From NCBI GenBank assembly GCA_902475375.1, contig CABRZC010000001.1:18418-82417 (forward strand): 64,000 nt of DNA. Reading direction: 5' to 3'. Made by a program: the position numbers and the translations under genes. The notes under the pieces are model-generated. The model saw only the letters and a list, made by a program, of their open reading frames with translations, did no database searches and was not told the origin of the DNA. The stretch comes from an uncultured Collinsella sp. Lineage in GTDB: Bacteria > Actinomycetota > Coriobacteriia > Coriobacteriales > Coriobacteriaceae. This document shows positions 17,624-27,209 of this stretch, piece by piece (positions within the stretch are counted from its first letter, which is position 1; every line of letters starts with the position of its first letter).

Positions 17624-19126
17624 ATGAAAGATGAGACGATGAGCCAAGAGGATGCGGCCCAAGATGCAGAAGCATGCGCTGAGGCCCTGGAGAGCCTTGA
17701 CCGGATTGCGCTGGCCGAGATTGCGTTTGACGATTCGAGCGTTGATGTGCGAGATGAGCCGGAAATCGAAGCGCAGCCCGATGATCAGGATGCAAAAGAC
17801 GATGGCGCCGCGCCCACCGAAGACGAGGCGGGGCACGAGGAATCCGAATGCGAGGCCGACGACCAGCCCGAATCCGACACGAGCGAGGAAACCATCTTGC
17901 TCGACAGCTTGCCCGCCGAAGATTCGCTGACCCGCGAGCTCCCTGGCTTAGGCTCTGCGCCTGCCGTGGACGAGACCATCGCCATGGGCGATATTCCCCT
18001 ACCGTCCGTTCCTTCGGCACGCGAAGCCGAGGTTCGTCATCGTAAGATGTCACCCAGGCGCCGCAACCTGATGGTTGCCGGCGTTGTGGCCGTCGCGCTC
18101 GTCGCCGGCGGCGCAGGCTATGCTGCCTGGAACGGATATCAGCAAGAGCAGGCTGCCGCTGTCGCCGCCAGTGCGCACACGATGATGTCGGTGCAAATTG
18201 GCGTACATGCCGCGGGGCTCGACTGCTCCACCGGCTCAAAGATCCCCGTGCAGGTGAGTGGCCAGGACTCCGACGGCTCCTCTGTGAGCGAAACGCTCTA
18301 CGTTGACGAGCACGGTCGCGGCATTAAGCTGCTGCCCGGCGATTACACGCTCTCCATTGCTGGATCCCCCATCGCGGAAGACGGCACCATCTACACCGTC
18401 CCGACCACCAAGGCGCAGGTCACCATTAAGAGCGATGGGCAGGATCTGCGCGCTCAAGCCACCTTTAAGCTCAAGGTACCTTCGGCCGACACGGTGACTG
18501 ACGACCAGATCGATGCCGCCGCCAAGTATGCCGAGGCAGGGGGCGCAAGCTCTGCCGCCGCGGCAAAGATACTCCAGCAGGCGGCAATTACGCGCCGCGA
18601 TGCCGCCACCAACGCCGTAAGCGCAAGCGAGGCTCAGTCCGCCCGCGATGCCGACGCTCGGCACAAGGCGACGAACCTGTATCAGCTCGATATTCCGGTT
18701 GAGTGGTATGGCAAGGTCGCAACCTGGCAAAACGGCAGCACGCTGTGCATTTATCTGGACAGCGACACCAACACACCGCTCGTGACGCTTGTCGCAGTGC
18801 GCGACGGCGAGACCTTTACCCCCGATGACGGCGATACGGTTTTGGGCACGGTCAGCCTGGGCAACGACTACACCGTCTACGCCAGCGGCCCTGTCTATCC
18901 GTACGTGATTCCGCAAACCATCAACGGGCGCACGCAGAACCCCGTGTCGACCTACCCCATGGACACGGCGATTGAGCTTGTCGAGCTCACGACCGGCAAC
19001 CGCTACACATACAGCCAGATCAAAAACGACCTGGTCGGTAAAGACGGCAAGGCAGACGCCGCGACCAAACTCGAGACCGACTACCTCGCCCAGATTCTCC
19101 TGCCGAGCATCAAGGCCCAGGACTAG
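17624..19126 (+). CDS. Single-pass membrane protein of unknown function
   Basis: A 500-aa protein I cannot assign to a family. Residues 1-140 are strongly acidic (runs of Asp/Glu/Ala) and include repeated short Thr-containing motifs (EETILLDSL, VDETIAMGD) that look like possible kinase or FHA targets. After a basic patch (RHRKMSPRRR) comes one membrane segment at about 147-168. The ~330 remaining residues would be outside and appear mostly beta-rich. Start: ATG at 17624 after GGGGGAT; the open frame extends upstream but without a ribosome site. The acidic-Thr inside/globular outside design suggests a signalling or envelope-stress role, which is speculation. It stands alone between a terminator and a repeat. 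Confidence 0.8.
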   Translation: MKDETMSQEDAAQDAEACAEALESLDRIALAEIAFDDSSVDVRDEPEIEAQPDDQDAKDDGAAPTEDEAGHEESECEADDQPESDTSEETILLDSLPAEDSLTRELPGLGSAPAVDETIAMGDIPLPSVPSAREAEVRHRKMSPRRRNLMVAGVVAVALVAGGAGYAAWNGYQQEQAAAVAASAHTMMSVQIGVHAAGLDCSTGSKIPVQVSGQDSDGSSVSETLYVDEHGRGIKLLPGDYTLSIAGSPIAEDGTIYTVPTTKAQVTIKSDGQDLRAQATFKLKVPSADTVTDDQIDAAAKYAEAGGASSAAAAKILQQAAITRRDAATNAVSASEAQSARDADARHKATNLYQLDIPVEWYGKVATWQNGSTLCIYLDSDTNTPLVTLVAVRDGETFTPDDGDTVLGTVSLGNDYTVYASGPVYPYVIPQTINGRTQNPVSTYPMDTAIELVELTTGNRYTYSQIKNDLVGKDGKADAATKLETDYLAQILLPSIKAQD

Positions 19127-19168
19127 CCAGCCCGAAGACAGCCGCCCGACATCCACATCCCTAACGCA

Positions 19169-19233
19169 GTTGCGGTGAAATAGGGATTGTTTTTGCTGGT
19201 CAAACCGCAAAACAGTCCCTATTTCACCGCAAC
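19169..19233. repeat. Palindromic repeat, family A, copy 3
   Basis: Perfect 18-base arms (GTTGCGGTGAAATAGGGA and complement) with a 29-base loop. Compared with the other copies the inner arm reads GGGA instead of GTTCC and both arms changed together, so pairing is kept. It lies between two convergent gene ends. Confidence 0.85.
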
Positions 19234-19258
19234 TTATTGGTGGCCTTTTGGGTGGCAC

Positions 19259-19453
19259 TCAGCGCCACGGGTCGGCTTCGAACATCGGCTCGCGCTCGGG
19301 GCGGCGATCGCTGTAGGGATCGTAGCCGTCGTCGTCCTCGTTCTCGGCGCGGATGTAGGGGTCGCGCGGCTTGGGCGCCGGTTTAGGCGCAGGCTTGGGT
19401 GCGGCGGGCACTGCCTCAGCCGCCGGTGCGTTCGTCTTGTTCTCGTCTTTCAT
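19259..19453 (-). CDS. Small proline-rich acidic protein, unknown
   Basis: A 64-aa protein with an Ala/Pro/Lys stretch (repeated PKPAP) followed by an acidic, Tyr- and Arg-containing C-terminus ending FEADPWR. No membrane segment or known domain is visible. I chose the ATG at 19453, 8 bp after AAGGAG; ATGs further upstream at 19459 and 19471 are too close to or ahead of that site. It is convergent with the unknown membrane protein gene. The ribosome site supports it as a real gene, but nothing else does. Confidence 0.55.
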   Translation of the reverse strand: MKDENKTNAPAAEAVPAAPKPAPKPAPKPRDPYIRAENEDDDGYDPYSDRRPEREPMFEADPWR

Positions 19454-19506
19454 CTGCATAGCTCCTTGCATCGCATCCGCTCAACATCATCGATTGTCGC
19501 ACGAAA

Positions 19507-19540
19507 AAGGGCGGCGGACCCAATTGGATCCGCCGCCCTT
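19507..19540 (-). terminator. Rho-independent terminator after clpB
   Basis: On the minus strand a hairpin with the stem GGGCGGCGGA/TCCGCCGCCC (one internal mismatch region) is followed by TTTTT. It lies 46 bp beyond the clpB stop. Confidence 0.85.
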
Positions 19541-19585
19541 GGCGTTTAGAGACGACTGGCAGGTTTTAAGGCATCTCCCAAAAAT

Positions 19586-22213
19586 CTACTCGGCGTCGGG
19601 GACCTCGTAGGTGGCCGCCGGCGTATTGTCGCACACGACGGTAAAGCCGCCGTCCTTGTCGACATCGACCGTCACCTGATCGCCCTCGCGCACCGTGCCG
19701 TCGATGATAGCGGCGGCGATGGCATCCACGACCTCGCGCTGCACCAGACGCTTGAGCGGACGGGCGCCAAACACGGGGTCCAGGCCGCCCACGGCGAGCA
19801 TCTGCTTGGCCGCCGGGGTGATGGCAAGCGTCATGCGCTCCTTGGCCAGACGCGCGCGGACGTCGGCAAGCTGGATGTCGACAATCTTCTCAATCTGCGC
19901 CATGCCGAGCGGATGGAACACCACGATATCGTCGATACGGTTGAGGAACTCGGGGCGGAAGGTCTGAGCCATGGCCGCGTTGACCTGATGGCGCATCTCC
20001 TCCTCGTCCTTGCCGGAAAGCTCGGCGATAGCCTTGGAACCCACGTTAGACGTCATGATGATAATCGTGTTCTTGAAGGACACCTGGCGACCCTGGCCAT
20101 CGGTCAGGCGGCCGTCGTCGAGCACCTGCAGCAGCACGTTGAAGACATCCGGATGGGCCTTCTCCATCTCGTCGAGCAAGATTACGGAGTACGGACGACG
20201 GCGCACGGCCTCGGTGAGCTGGCCGCCCTCGTCATAACCCACGTATCCCGGGGGCGCACCGATCAGACGCTGGACGCTGAACTTCTCCATGTACTCGGAC
20301 ATGTCGATACGCACGAGCGCGCGCTCGTCGTCGAACAGGCACTCGGCAAGCGCCTTGGCGAGCTCGGTCTTGCCCACGCCGGTGGGGCCCAGGAAGAAGA
20401 AGCTGCCGATGGGCTTGTCTGGATCGGAGAGGCCCGCACGGCTGCGGCGCACAGCTGCGGCGACGGCGGAGACCGCCTCGTCCTGGCCGATGACGCGCTT
20501 ATGCAGCTCGCCCTCCAGGCCCTTCAGCTTGTCGAGCTCGCCCTGCATCATCTTGGAGACGGGCACACCGGTCCAGGCGCTCACGACCTCGGCGATCTCA
20601 TCGGAGGTCACCTGTTCGTTGAGGCCCTCGCCGTCCTGCTGCTTTTGCGCCTCGAGCGCAGCCTCGGAATCCTGAATCTGCTGCTGCAGACCCGGGATCA
20701 CGGAATAGCGCAGCTCGGACGCACGGCCCAGATCGCCATTGCGCGTTGCGCGCTCCTCTTCGCTCCTGGCCTCGTCAAGCTGGCCCTTGAGCTCCTGCAC
20801 GTGGTCGATGGCGTTCTTCTGGTTGAGCCAGCCAGCCTTTTGCACGTTGAGTTTTTCCTGGACCTCGGCAATCTCCTGGCGCAGAGCCTCCAGACGTTCC
20901 CTGGAGGCATCGTCGGTCTCCTTCATGAGCGCCTGCTCCTCGATCTGCAGCTGGGTGAGCTGACGCGTGGTGGCGTCAATCTCGACCGGCATGCTGTCGA
21001 GCTCCATGCGCAGACGGCTTGCCGCCTCATCGACCAGGTCGATGGCCTTGTCGGGCAGGAAGCGGTCGGCGATATAGCGATCAGAGAGGTCGGCGGCGGC
21101 CACGAGCGCGCTATCGGTGATGTGCACGCCGTGGAAGATCTCGTACTTCTCCTTGAGGCCACGCAGGATCGAGATGGTGTCCTCGACGGTAGGCTCGCTC
21201 ACCATAACGGTCTGGAAACGACGCGCGAGCGCCGCGTCCTTCTCGATGTACTTGCGGTATTCGTCGAGCGTGGTCGCGCCGATCGCATGCAGGTCGCCAC
21301 GGGCGAGCGCCGGCTTGAGGATGTTACCGGCGTCCATGGAGCCCTCAGTGGCACCCGCGCCCACGATGGTGTGGAGCTCATCGATGAACAGGATGACCTT
21401 GCCCTCGGACTTCTGTACCTCCTTGAGCACGGCCTTCAAGCGGTCCTCGAACTCGCCGCGGTACTTGGCACCGGCGACCAGCGCGCTCATGTCAAGCTCG
21501 ATGAGGTCGCGGTCACGCAGGGTGCTCGGAACGTCGCCGGCCACGATACGCTGGGCGATACCCTCGACGATGGCCGTCTTGCCGACGCCCGGCTCGCCGA
21601 TGAGCACGGGGTTGTTCTTGGTGCGACGGGACAGGACCTGGATGGTACGACGGATCTCGTCGGTACGGCCGATGACCGGGTCGAGCTTGCCGGCACGGGC
21701 AAGGTCGCAGATATTGCGGCCGTACTGCTCCAGCGCCTCAAACTGAGTCTTGTCCTCGGCAGACGTCACGCGGTCATCGCCACGCAGCTCCTCGTAGACT
21801 TGCTCGATGCGCTCCTTGGTCACGCCGGCGTCGCGCAGAACGCGGCCGGCCTCACCCTTGTCCTCGGCAAGTGCCATCAGCAGATGCTCGGTCACCACAA
21901 AGCTGTCGCCCATCTTGGTGGCCTTCTTCTCGGCCTTCTCGATGACGCGGACGAGCTCATTGGAAAGACCCATCTGCTGGCCCTCGCCCGAAACCTTGGG
22001 CGCATGGTCGATGGCATCTTGTGTGGAACGTGCGAGCTGAGCCGGATCAGCGCCGATGCGCTCGATGATCACGGAGATATTGCGCTCGCCGGCACCGAGC
22101 AGGGCAGACAGCAGGTGAATCGGCTCCACCGCGCCGGCCTGCGCATCGGCAGCCGTGCTCATGGCGGTCTGCAGCGCCTCGCGCGACGTCATTGCTAGCT
22201 TATCGATTCTCAT
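19586..22213 (-). CDS. clpB: ATP-dependent disaggregase ClpB
   Basis: An 875-aa Hsp100 chaperone that, with DnaK/DnaJ/GrpE, rescues aggregated proteins. It has the Clp N-domain (about 1-150), AAA+ module 1 with Walker A GEPGVGKT at about 204, the coiled-coil middle domain (about 400-530, rich in Glu/Gln/Leu) that defines ClpB, and AAA+ module 2 with Walker A GPTGVGKT at about 606. Length matches the family. The ATG at 22213 has AGAGAGGTG 5 bp upstream. Ninety bases upstream is a 27-bp inverted repeat with the same arms as the one before dnaK, pointing to control by HspR. Confidence 0.97.
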   Translation of the reverse strand: MRIDKLAMTSREALQTAMSTAADAQAGAVEPIHLLSALLGAGERNISVIIERIGADPAQLARSTQDAIDHAPKVSGEGQQMGLSNELVRVIEKAEKKATKMGDSFVVTEHLLMALAEDKGEAGRVLRDAGVTKERIEQVYEELRGDDRVTSAEDKTQFEALEQYGRNICDLARAGKLDPVIGRTDEIRRTIQVLSRRTKNNPVLIGEPGVGKTAIVEGIAQRIVAGDVPSTLRDRDLIELDMSALVAGAKYRGEFEDRLKAVLKEVQKSEGKVILFIDELHTIVGAGATEGSMDAGNILKPALARGDLHAIGATTLDEYRKYIEKDAALARRFQTVMVSEPTVEDTISILRGLKEKYEIFHGVHITDSALVAAADLSDRYIADRFLPDKAIDLVDEAASRLRMELDSMPVEIDATTRQLTQLQIEEQALMKETDDASRERLEALRQEIAEVQEKLNVQKAGWLNQKNAIDHVQELKGQLDEARSEEERATRNGDLGRASELRYSVIPGLQQQIQDSEAALEAQKQQDGEGLNEQVTSDEIAEVVSAWTGVPVSKMMQGELDKLKGLEGELHKRVIGQDEAVSAVAAAVRRSRAGLSDPDKPIGSFFFLGPTGVGKTELAKALAECLFDDERALVRIDMSEYMEKFSVQRLIGAPPGYVGYDEGGQLTEAVRRRPYSVILLDEMEKAHPDVFNVLLQVLDDGRLTDGQGRQVSFKNTIIIMTSNVGSKAIAELSGKDEEEMRHQVNAAMAQTFRPEFLNRIDDIVVFHPLGMAQIEKIVDIQLADVRARLAKERMTLAITPAAKQMLAVGGLDPVFGARPLKRLVQREVVDAIAAAIIDGTVREGDQVTVDVDKDGGFTVVCDNTPAATYEVPDAE

Positions 22214-22302
22214 GGAATCACCTCTCTTGGGGTGGCCGCCCTACGGGGCGGCTTCACGTTGTTCGAGATGTATTGTTGCCAGCTTTGCTCGATCTTATAC
22301 AC

Positions 22303-22329
22303 AAATCTAAGTCTCTATATATAAGATTT
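22303..22329 (-). promoter_or_regulatory. Putative HspR operator upstream of clpB
   Basis: Arms AAATCTAAGTC and ATATAAGATTT separated by 5 bases. The same 11-base arms with a different 5-base spacer occur before dnaK (31618-31644). These are the only two chaperone operon heads in the window. It is similar in layout to, but different in sequence from, the streptomycete HAIR element. On the minus strand a TATAAG box lies just downstream, so the repeat would overlap the promoter. Confidence 0.8.
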
Positions 22330-22390
22330 TCTGAGTGATTGATGGATAGGGTACTGAGATGTCAGCCCGCCGCCGCCCAGGCGCACTACC

Positions 22391-22651
22391 GTCTCGATCT
22401 GTAACATCTAGCGGCTGTTTATGGCTCTAGATGTTACAGATCGAGATGAAATGACCAGCGGCACCTGTTTATCTAAATCTGTAACATCTAGTCAGCAAAT
22501 AGAGCTCTATCTGTTACAAATCGAGACGAACAGAAAACACCCGGATCAAAAATCTAAATCTGTAACACCAGGCCCACTTTTAGCGGCCAAGATGTTACAG
22601 ATCGAGACAGACCGAAAACCACCACAAAGAGGACAGGCACCTTTGTGGTGG
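22391..22651. repeat. Cluster of three family-C palindromes and one family-B palindrome
   Basis: Three units at roughly 80-bp spacing share CTGTAACATCTA-type arms. The first (22391-22445) has perfect 20-base arms starting TCTCGATCTGTAAC; the second (about 22474-22535) and third (about 22549-22605) are degenerate. A family-B palindrome, CCACCACAAAG...CTTTGTGGTGG with central GGACAGGCAC, follows at 22619-22651. Together with the clpB leader this fills the 447-bp gap between clpB and the next gene. Confidence 0.85.
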
Positions 22652-22660
22652 TCGCGGTCT

Positions 22661-23332
22661 CTACTCCTTCGCCGAACCCGTACTTCCCGATTCGACGGTC
22701 CAGGGCATCTCATCCTCGAACAGCCATGTACGGGCAGGCCCACTATCGCGTGCAGTCTGCGGGTCAGGCAAGCAGGTCTGTTTATAGGCATCTTGGATAC
22801 ACTGACCCATAAAATCGTTGAGCTCGGTCTGGTCGCCCTCCATGACATAGGCGACATCGCCGTCCATGATGTAGATGCCCGGACCCTCATTGCCCTCGTA
22901 GCCCGGATCGTACGAGACATCACATAACTTTGCGCCGTTTGCAGTGTCCAGCTCGATGGAAGAGTGGCATCCGCCAACCATGTCGTTCGCTTTTGCCCGA
23001 TAGGACGCATATCCGTACCAACGCTTAAATGTTTTGCCCTTGAGTAGCTCGGACGCCCTATCGATCAGGCTTGTATCCGTGGTATAGCGCATGGCCCCAA
23101 GCTGAATACGCGGATAATTGCTAATACCCAGCACAGCCGGCTGCTCATCAAAATCAACGGTAATGGTCTCGGGCTTGTCGTCGCCGGTCAGAAGTTCGAC
23201 AGATTGAGTCACAGGCTTGACCACCGGCTCCGTCACCGCAGCAGGTAGAAATGCCATACCGACAGCGCCCGCGCCAACCACAGCGATCGCAAGCACCAAG
23301 ACAATCAATCCAATACGGGCAGAACGGCTCAC
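22661..23332 (-). CDS. Membrane-anchored protein of unknown function
   Basis: About 223 aa, with an N-terminal membrane segment (ARIGLIVLVLAIAVVGAGAVG, roughly residues 4-25) and an extracytoplasmic domain containing four Cys (GGCH, LCDV, QCIQ, TCLP) that could form two disulfides. No family recognised. The start is uncertain: I used the GTG at 23332 (VSRSARIG), but the frame is open to a GTG at 23371. The neighbouring plus-strand gene at 23567 has the same general design (short N-terminal anchor, a C-terminal domain with cysteines). Both are bracketed by family-B palindromes. Confidence 0.65.
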   Translation of the reverse strand: MSRSARIGLIVLVLAIAVVGAGAVGMAFLPAAVTEPVVKPVTQSVELLTGDDKPETITVDFDEQPAVLGISNYPRIQLGAMRYTTDTSLIDRASELLKGKTFKRWYGYASYRAKANDMVGGCHSSIELDTANGAKLCDVSYDPGYEGNEGPGIYIMDGDVAYVMEGDQTELNDFMGQCIQDAYKQTCLPDPQTARDSGPARTWLFEDEMPWTVESGSTGSAKE

Positions 23333-23422
23333 GGCAAAACACCCCACAATGCAAACCTTCGCCACCTGCACTAATGATACCGCCAGCTAACACTATTACC
23401 AAAAGAAGCCGCGCGCTCCTCA

Positions 23423-23455
23423 CCACCACAAAGGGGACAGGCACCTTTGTGATGG
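23423..23455. repeat. Palindromic repeat, family B, copy 2
   Basis: CCACCACAAAG and CTTTGTGATGG arms around GGGACAGGCAC. Same orientation as the copy at 22619. It lies between two divergently transcribed small-protein genes. Confidence 0.85.
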
Positions 23456-23566
23456 TTCTCGGTTTCGACGGCCAGCTGTCACACGTTATGAGATTAAAAT
23501 TGAATTGTTAGCTGAGATTATTCATTTGTCATCGAGCTTGCCTGCTCTTTGTCTCGAGGAGCGCAT

Positions 23567-24235
23567 ATGAAGCCGCCTCATTCCACCGGTCGCAACGTCA
23601 TCGCCATTCTCGCCGTACCCATCGTGATGCTCTTCCTTATCGTCATCACGCCCTTTTCCCTTGGCATCGCCTCGCCCTTCGATTTACGCGGAATGGTCGA
23701 CGCCGGCTCGCGTGCCACCTCGCTTTCCTTTATCTGTCGCGGCGTGTTTTACGAAGATGGAATTCCCACCGGAATTTGGCGGTCAAAGTTGCCACTGCTC
23801 GGTCAGATCGACGGATGCTCCCCCTATTTCTGCCTTGGACCTCAGGCGCTAAACTATCTAATCGACGACCAGCCACTCGACTCCATCACCCTCGCCTACG
23901 ACTACGCACCAAACACCGATGAGCGCCACATGAACCAAGTCCTCGACAAGCTGCTTGGACAGTGCGGGCTCACCGCGGAAGCCGGTCGAACCATCTATAG
24001 CAACCAGAAATTAAAGCGAACAGAACTCCGCCGTGTCGGAAAAATCAAAGGGCGAAACGGGGCCGCCTACTGGGATGCCTGGGCAACACGCGACAAGGGC
24101 GAATTCGGACACAGCACCTATATGGTCACTGTCTACACCAAAGACGGAATTAAGGACAATGTTGACGATTTCGCGTCATCCAAACTCGGCATCCCCAAAA
24201 CAACCAAACCCGCCAACCCGGATGAAATTCTGTAG
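23567..24235 (+). CDS. Membrane-anchored protein of unknown function
   Basis: A 222-aa protein with a single N-terminal membrane segment (about residues 10-35, VIAILAVPIVMLFLIVITPF) and an outside domain with several Cys (FICRG, GCSPYFC, GQCG). The C-terminal half (about 130-210) is basic. No family recognised. ATG at 23567 follows GAGGAG at 7 bp, so the start is well supported. It is divergent from a gene of similar design at 22661-23332; the two may be distant duplicates, though I cannot align them convincingly by eye. Confidence 0.7.
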   Translation: MKPPHSTGRNVIAILAVPIVMLFLIVITPFSLGIASPFDLRGMVDAGSRATSLSFICRGVFYEDGIPTGIWRSKLPLLGQIDGCSPYFCLGPQALNYLIDDQPLDSITLAYDYAPNTDERHMNQVLDKLLGQCGLTAEAGRTIYSNQKLKRTELRRVGKIKGRNGAAYWDAWATRDKGEFGHSTYMVTVYTKDGIKDNVDDFASSKLGIPKTTKPANPDEIL

Positions 24236-24290
24236 AGCCGCTCATTAACATACCGCTCAACGATCACAACAACATCGAGCTCGTTCCCCA

Positions 24291-24323
24291 CCGCCACAAA
24301 GGTGCCTGTCCCCTTTGTGGCGG
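24291..24323. repeat. Palindromic repeat, family B, copy 3 (inverted)
   Basis: CCGCCACAAAG and CTTTGTGGCGG arms around GTGCCTGTCCC, the reverse complement orientation of the copies at 22619 and 23423. The outer base pairs changed from A-T to G-C in both arms, keeping the stem. Confidence 0.85.
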
Positions 24324-24331
24324 TTTTCGAC

Positions 24332-24362
24332 AAAAAGAAGCCGCCCCATTAACAGAGGCGGC
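24332..24362 (-). terminator. Possible terminator on the minus strand
   Basis: GCCGCC/GGCGGC hairpin followed on the minus strand by TTCTTTTTG. It could end leftward transcription from the hydratase gene if that passes the larger hairpin at 24421. Confidence 0.55.
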
Positions 24363-24420
24363 ATCAAGCAGGTCTATTTATTAGCGTCCCTCAAGACCCA
24401 ACGAGAACGCAGAAATGTAG

Positions 24421-24492
24421 CCCGGGGCTTATCCTTTCCCGAACGCGACCCTCGCGAAGCGCGTGAGCGGGCGGGAAAGGGTAAGCCCCGGG
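24421..24492. repeat. Long inverted repeat after the hydratase gene
   Basis: Arms CCCGGGGCTTA and TAAGCCCCGGG are extended inward by CCTTTCCCG/CGGGAAAGG, with a GC-rich ~30-base loop that can itself pair (CGCGA/TCGCG type). It starts 16 bp beyond the hydratase stop. It may act as a terminator or RNA-stability hairpin; there is no T-run. Confidence 0.7.
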
Positions 24493-24508
24493 CGGACAAT
24501 TAAGTGCG

Positions 24509-26809
24509 TTACTCGGCAGCGGCCTTGAACTTGTTGTAGTTGATCAGGCAGCCGGCCTTGACGATGGCACGCTCCTCTGCCGTCATATCGGCAATGTAGA
24601 GCTCAATCTGCTCGACCGCACCATCGGCACGTACCACGTAGGCGGCGATGTCCTTCAGGTCACCATCGAGCGCGGCGCGGATACCCGGCACAAAGACGTA
24701 GTCGCCCACCTCAAAGTTGGGCTCGGCCTCCATCTGGAAGGGCACCATGCCCCAGTTCATCACGTTGGAGCGATAGCGCTTGGTGGCGTACTCGTGGACG
24801 ATGTTGGCCAGGCCGCCAATCACGCGCTGGCAGCTCGCGGCCTGCTCGCGGGCAGAACCGTCACCGGGCTTCTTGGCGTAGAGCATGGAGCCGTACTCGG
24901 TCGCCTTGGCATCGGCCGCGACACCCGCGCCGGCCAGCGCCTCAAACACGCCGGCAAGCTCGGCATCGAGTGCCGCCAGGTCGCCTGCTGCCTCGCCGGC
25001 AACGCGGCGCTTTTCCACCACGTCAACCTCCTTGGAGCGGCCCACGTAGGCCGGGTCGCGGCGGCTGAGCGTAAACTCGGCCAGACCCAACGGGTTGGAG
25101 CGGAAGGAACTCGTCTCGCCCGAGGGAATGAGCTCGTCAGTCGTGGTGACCGGGTCCATGATCTTGGAGCACACCTTGAGCAGGATGTCATCGCCGAGGG
25201 GCTCCATCGCGGGCCACGGCTTGATGTTGGGGCCTTCGACCAACTCGTCGGCAGGCTCCGCCTTGCCAAAGCCCCAGTACACGCGCTTTTTGTACGGCGC
25301 GTCGTCAAAGGTGTACTCGCAGGCCTCGTCCCAAGTCTCCTCGGGCAGGTCGGTCGCCGGCGTCAGGACGCCGCCGTTGGCAGCCGTCGCCGCAATGGAG
25401 CGGGCGTCCATCAGGGCCACGGCGCTCAGCTGGCCATTGCCCGGCTTGGAACCCTCGCGGTTGGGGAAGTTGCGCGTGGTGTGGCGGATCGAAAGGCCAT
25501 TGTTGGCGGGCGTGTCGCCGGCGCCGAAGCACGGGCCGCAGAACGCCGTACGCACAATCGCGCCGGCCTCCATAAGGTCGTAGATGTAGCCGCGGCGTGT
25601 AAGCTCGAGTGCCACGGGCTGGCTTGTGGGATAGACCGACAGCGAGAACTCGCCGCAGCCGGTGTTGGCGCCCTTGAGCACGCGGGCAGCCTGGACCACG
25701 GAGTCGTAGTTGCCGCCCGAGCAGCCGGCGATAACGCCCTGCTGCACGTGAAGCTTGCCGTCGACAATCTTGTCGAGCAGGCTAAAGTGCGTCTTGCCCT
25801 CGCCGATCTTGGCGGCATCGAGCTCGACCTCATGCAGGATGTCCTCGAGGTTCTCGTTGAGCTCCTCGATCTCAAAGCCGTTGGAAGGATGGAACGGCAG
25901 CGCGATCATGGGCTTGATGTTCGACAGATCGACCTCGACGCAGCCGTCGTAGTAGGCGATATCGGCGGGCCTGAGCTCGCGGTAGTCGTCGCCGCGACCG
26001 TGCATGGTCAAAAACGCGTGCGTGTCCTCGTCGGTGGCCCAAATGCTCGACAGGCAGGTGGTCTCGGTGGTCATGACGTCAACGCCGTTGCGGTAGTCGG
26101 TCGTCATGCTCGCGATGCCCGGGCCCACGAACTCCATGACCTTGTTCTTGACGTAGCCCTTGGCAAAAACGGCACGGATGATGGCGAGCGCAACGTCGTG
26201 CGGGCCGACGCCGGGACGTGGGGCACCCGTGAGGTAGATGGCAACGACGCCGGGATAGGCAACATCGTAGGTGTCACGCAGCAGCTGCTTTGCCAGCTCG
26301 CCGCCGCCCTCGCCCACGGCCATGGTGCCCAGGGCGCCATAGCGGGTGTGCGAGTCGGAACCCAGAATCATCTTGCCGCAACCGGCGAAGTTCTCGCGCA
26401 TAAAGGAGTGGATGACGGCGATATGGGGCGGAACGAAGATGCCGCCGTACTTCTTGGCCGCGGAAAGGCCAAAGACATGGTCGTCCTCGTTGATGGTGCC
26501 GCCCACGGCGCACAGCGAGTTATGGCAGTTGGTGAGCACGTAGGGCAGCGGGAACTGCTCCATGCCCGAGGCGCGCGCCGTCTGGATGATGCCGACAAAG
26601 GTGATGTCGTGGCTCGCCATGGCGTCGAAGCGAATCTTGAGTGCCTCGGGATCTCCGGACGTATTGTGTGCCTGGAGGATCGAATACGCGATGGTGCCGC
26701 GCTTGGCATCCGCGGGCGTCTGCGTAATACCGCGCTCGGCGGCCTCGGCCGCAGGCACAACCTCGCTGCCGCCGCGCAGGTAGATGCCGTCCTCGTACAG
26801 CTTGACCAT
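24509..26809 (-). CDS. Aconitase-family hydratase (YbhJ-like)
   Basis: A 766-aa member of the aconitase superfamily, which interconverts hydroxy-acid isomers through a [4Fe-4S] cluster. Visible signatures: [12 protein letters not shown] (aconitase domain), and likely cluster cysteines in AGCSGGNYD and CGPCFGAGD. It also has the substrate/Arg region [11 protein letters not shown], and the swivel domain with [10 protein letters not shown] at the C-terminus. Size and overall pattern recall E. coli YbhJ-type hydratases more than AcnA or AcnB, so the substrate is uncertain. I chose ATG 26809 (RBS GTGGGAGA); the open frame runs 180 bp further upstream without a ribosome site. It lies downstream of the heat-shock operon but separated from hspR by about 400 bp containing a structured repeat. 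Confidence 0.85.
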   Translation of the reverse strand: MVKLYEDGIYLRGGSEVVPAAEAAERGITQTPADAKRGTIAYSILQAHNTSGDPEALKIRFDAMASHDITFVGIIQTARASGMEQFPLPYVLTNCHNSLCAVGGTINEDDHVFGLSAAKKYGGIFVPPHIAVIHSFMRENFAGCGKMILGSDSHTRYGALGTMAVGEGGGELAKQLLRDTYDVAYPGVVAIYLTGAPRPGVGPHDVALAIIRAVFAKGYVKNKVMEFVGPGIASMTTDYRNGVDVMTTETTCLSSIWATDEDTHAFLTMHGRGDDYRELRPADIAYYDGCVEVDLSNIKPMIALPFHPSNGFEIEELNENLEDILHEVELDAAKIGEGKTHFSLLDKIVDGKLHVQQGVIAGCSGGNYDSVVQAARVLKGANTGCGEFSLSVYPTSQPVALELTRRGYIYDLMEAGAIVRTAFCGPCFGAGDTPANNGLSIRHTTRNFPNREGSKPGNGQLSAVALMDARSIAATAANGGVLTPATDLPEETWDEACEYTFDDAPYKKRVYWGFGKAEPADELVEGPNIKPWPAMEPLGDDILLKVCSKIMDPVTTTDELIPSGETSSFRSNPLGLAEFTLSRRDPAYVGRSKEVDVVEKRRVAGEAAGDLAALDAELAGVFEALAGAGVAADAKATEYGSMLYAKKPGDGSAREQAASCQRVIGGLANIVHEYATKRYRSNVMNWGMVPFQMEAEPNFEVGDYVFVPGIRAALDGDLKDIAAYVVRADGAVEQIELYIADMTAEERAIVKAGCLINYNKFKAAAE

Positions 26810-27000
26810 ACTGTCTCCCACTCTGCCCAAAAGATTTGGGCGCATAGCATACATTCGTTCAATATCGTGCCATAGAACGGTTGCGAGTGGGTTACGAATC
26901 TGCACGTTCACTTTATCTCGGTAAAGTAAAGGGCAAGCCCGGTGCGGTCCGGCAAATTTGGTGCAAGAGCGTCCCTTTCGACTAGTCATTTAAGAACGTC

Positions 27001-27209
27001 CCCAATGACTACCAACGACTACCGCATCCGGAGCAAGGCAACGCCGCAGGCAGAGGACGGACAGCGAGCGCCGCCCAGAGCGAACAAGTTGGCATGAAAA
27101 AGGCGAGGCATTGACCTTCTGGTCATGCCTCGCCTTTTGAATGACAAATTGTCGCTCTGGGCGGCGCGCAGCGTCGGCCCGTTACGCGGTTTGGCAAAAC
27201 CGCGTAACT
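27001..27209 (-). ncRNA. Structured repeat element, copy 1 (putative 3' UTR RNA)
   Basis: Reading the minus strand, the element begins at the hspR stop codon with a hairpin (GTTACGCGGTT/AACCGCGTAAC). It then has a 15-bp perfect outer stem (27152-27166 with 27069-27083) enclosing an inner hairpin (about 27100-27132) tipped by GACCAGAAGGTC. It ends in a conserved single-stranded block (27035-27067). A second copy at 60898-61079 keeps the layout and the conserved block but has a completely different outer stem sequence that still pairs over 15 bp. The strand is inferred from its position after minus-strand genes. Could instead be a mobile palindromic repeat. Confidence 0.6.

Noticed and set aside
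19913..22198. 761-codon open frame on the plus strand opposite clpB
   Set aside because: It is the mirror of a high-GC coding gene; the minus-strand ClpB is full length with all motifs and the plus frame has no ribosome site or family pattern.
22391..22651. CRISPR array
   Set aside because: The three units are palindromes of unequal length that diverge from each other and lack conserved direct repeats with unique spacers of constant size; no cas genes nearby.
24315..24503. 62-codon frame upstream of the hydratase end
   Set aside because: It lies across two hairpins with no ribosome site.
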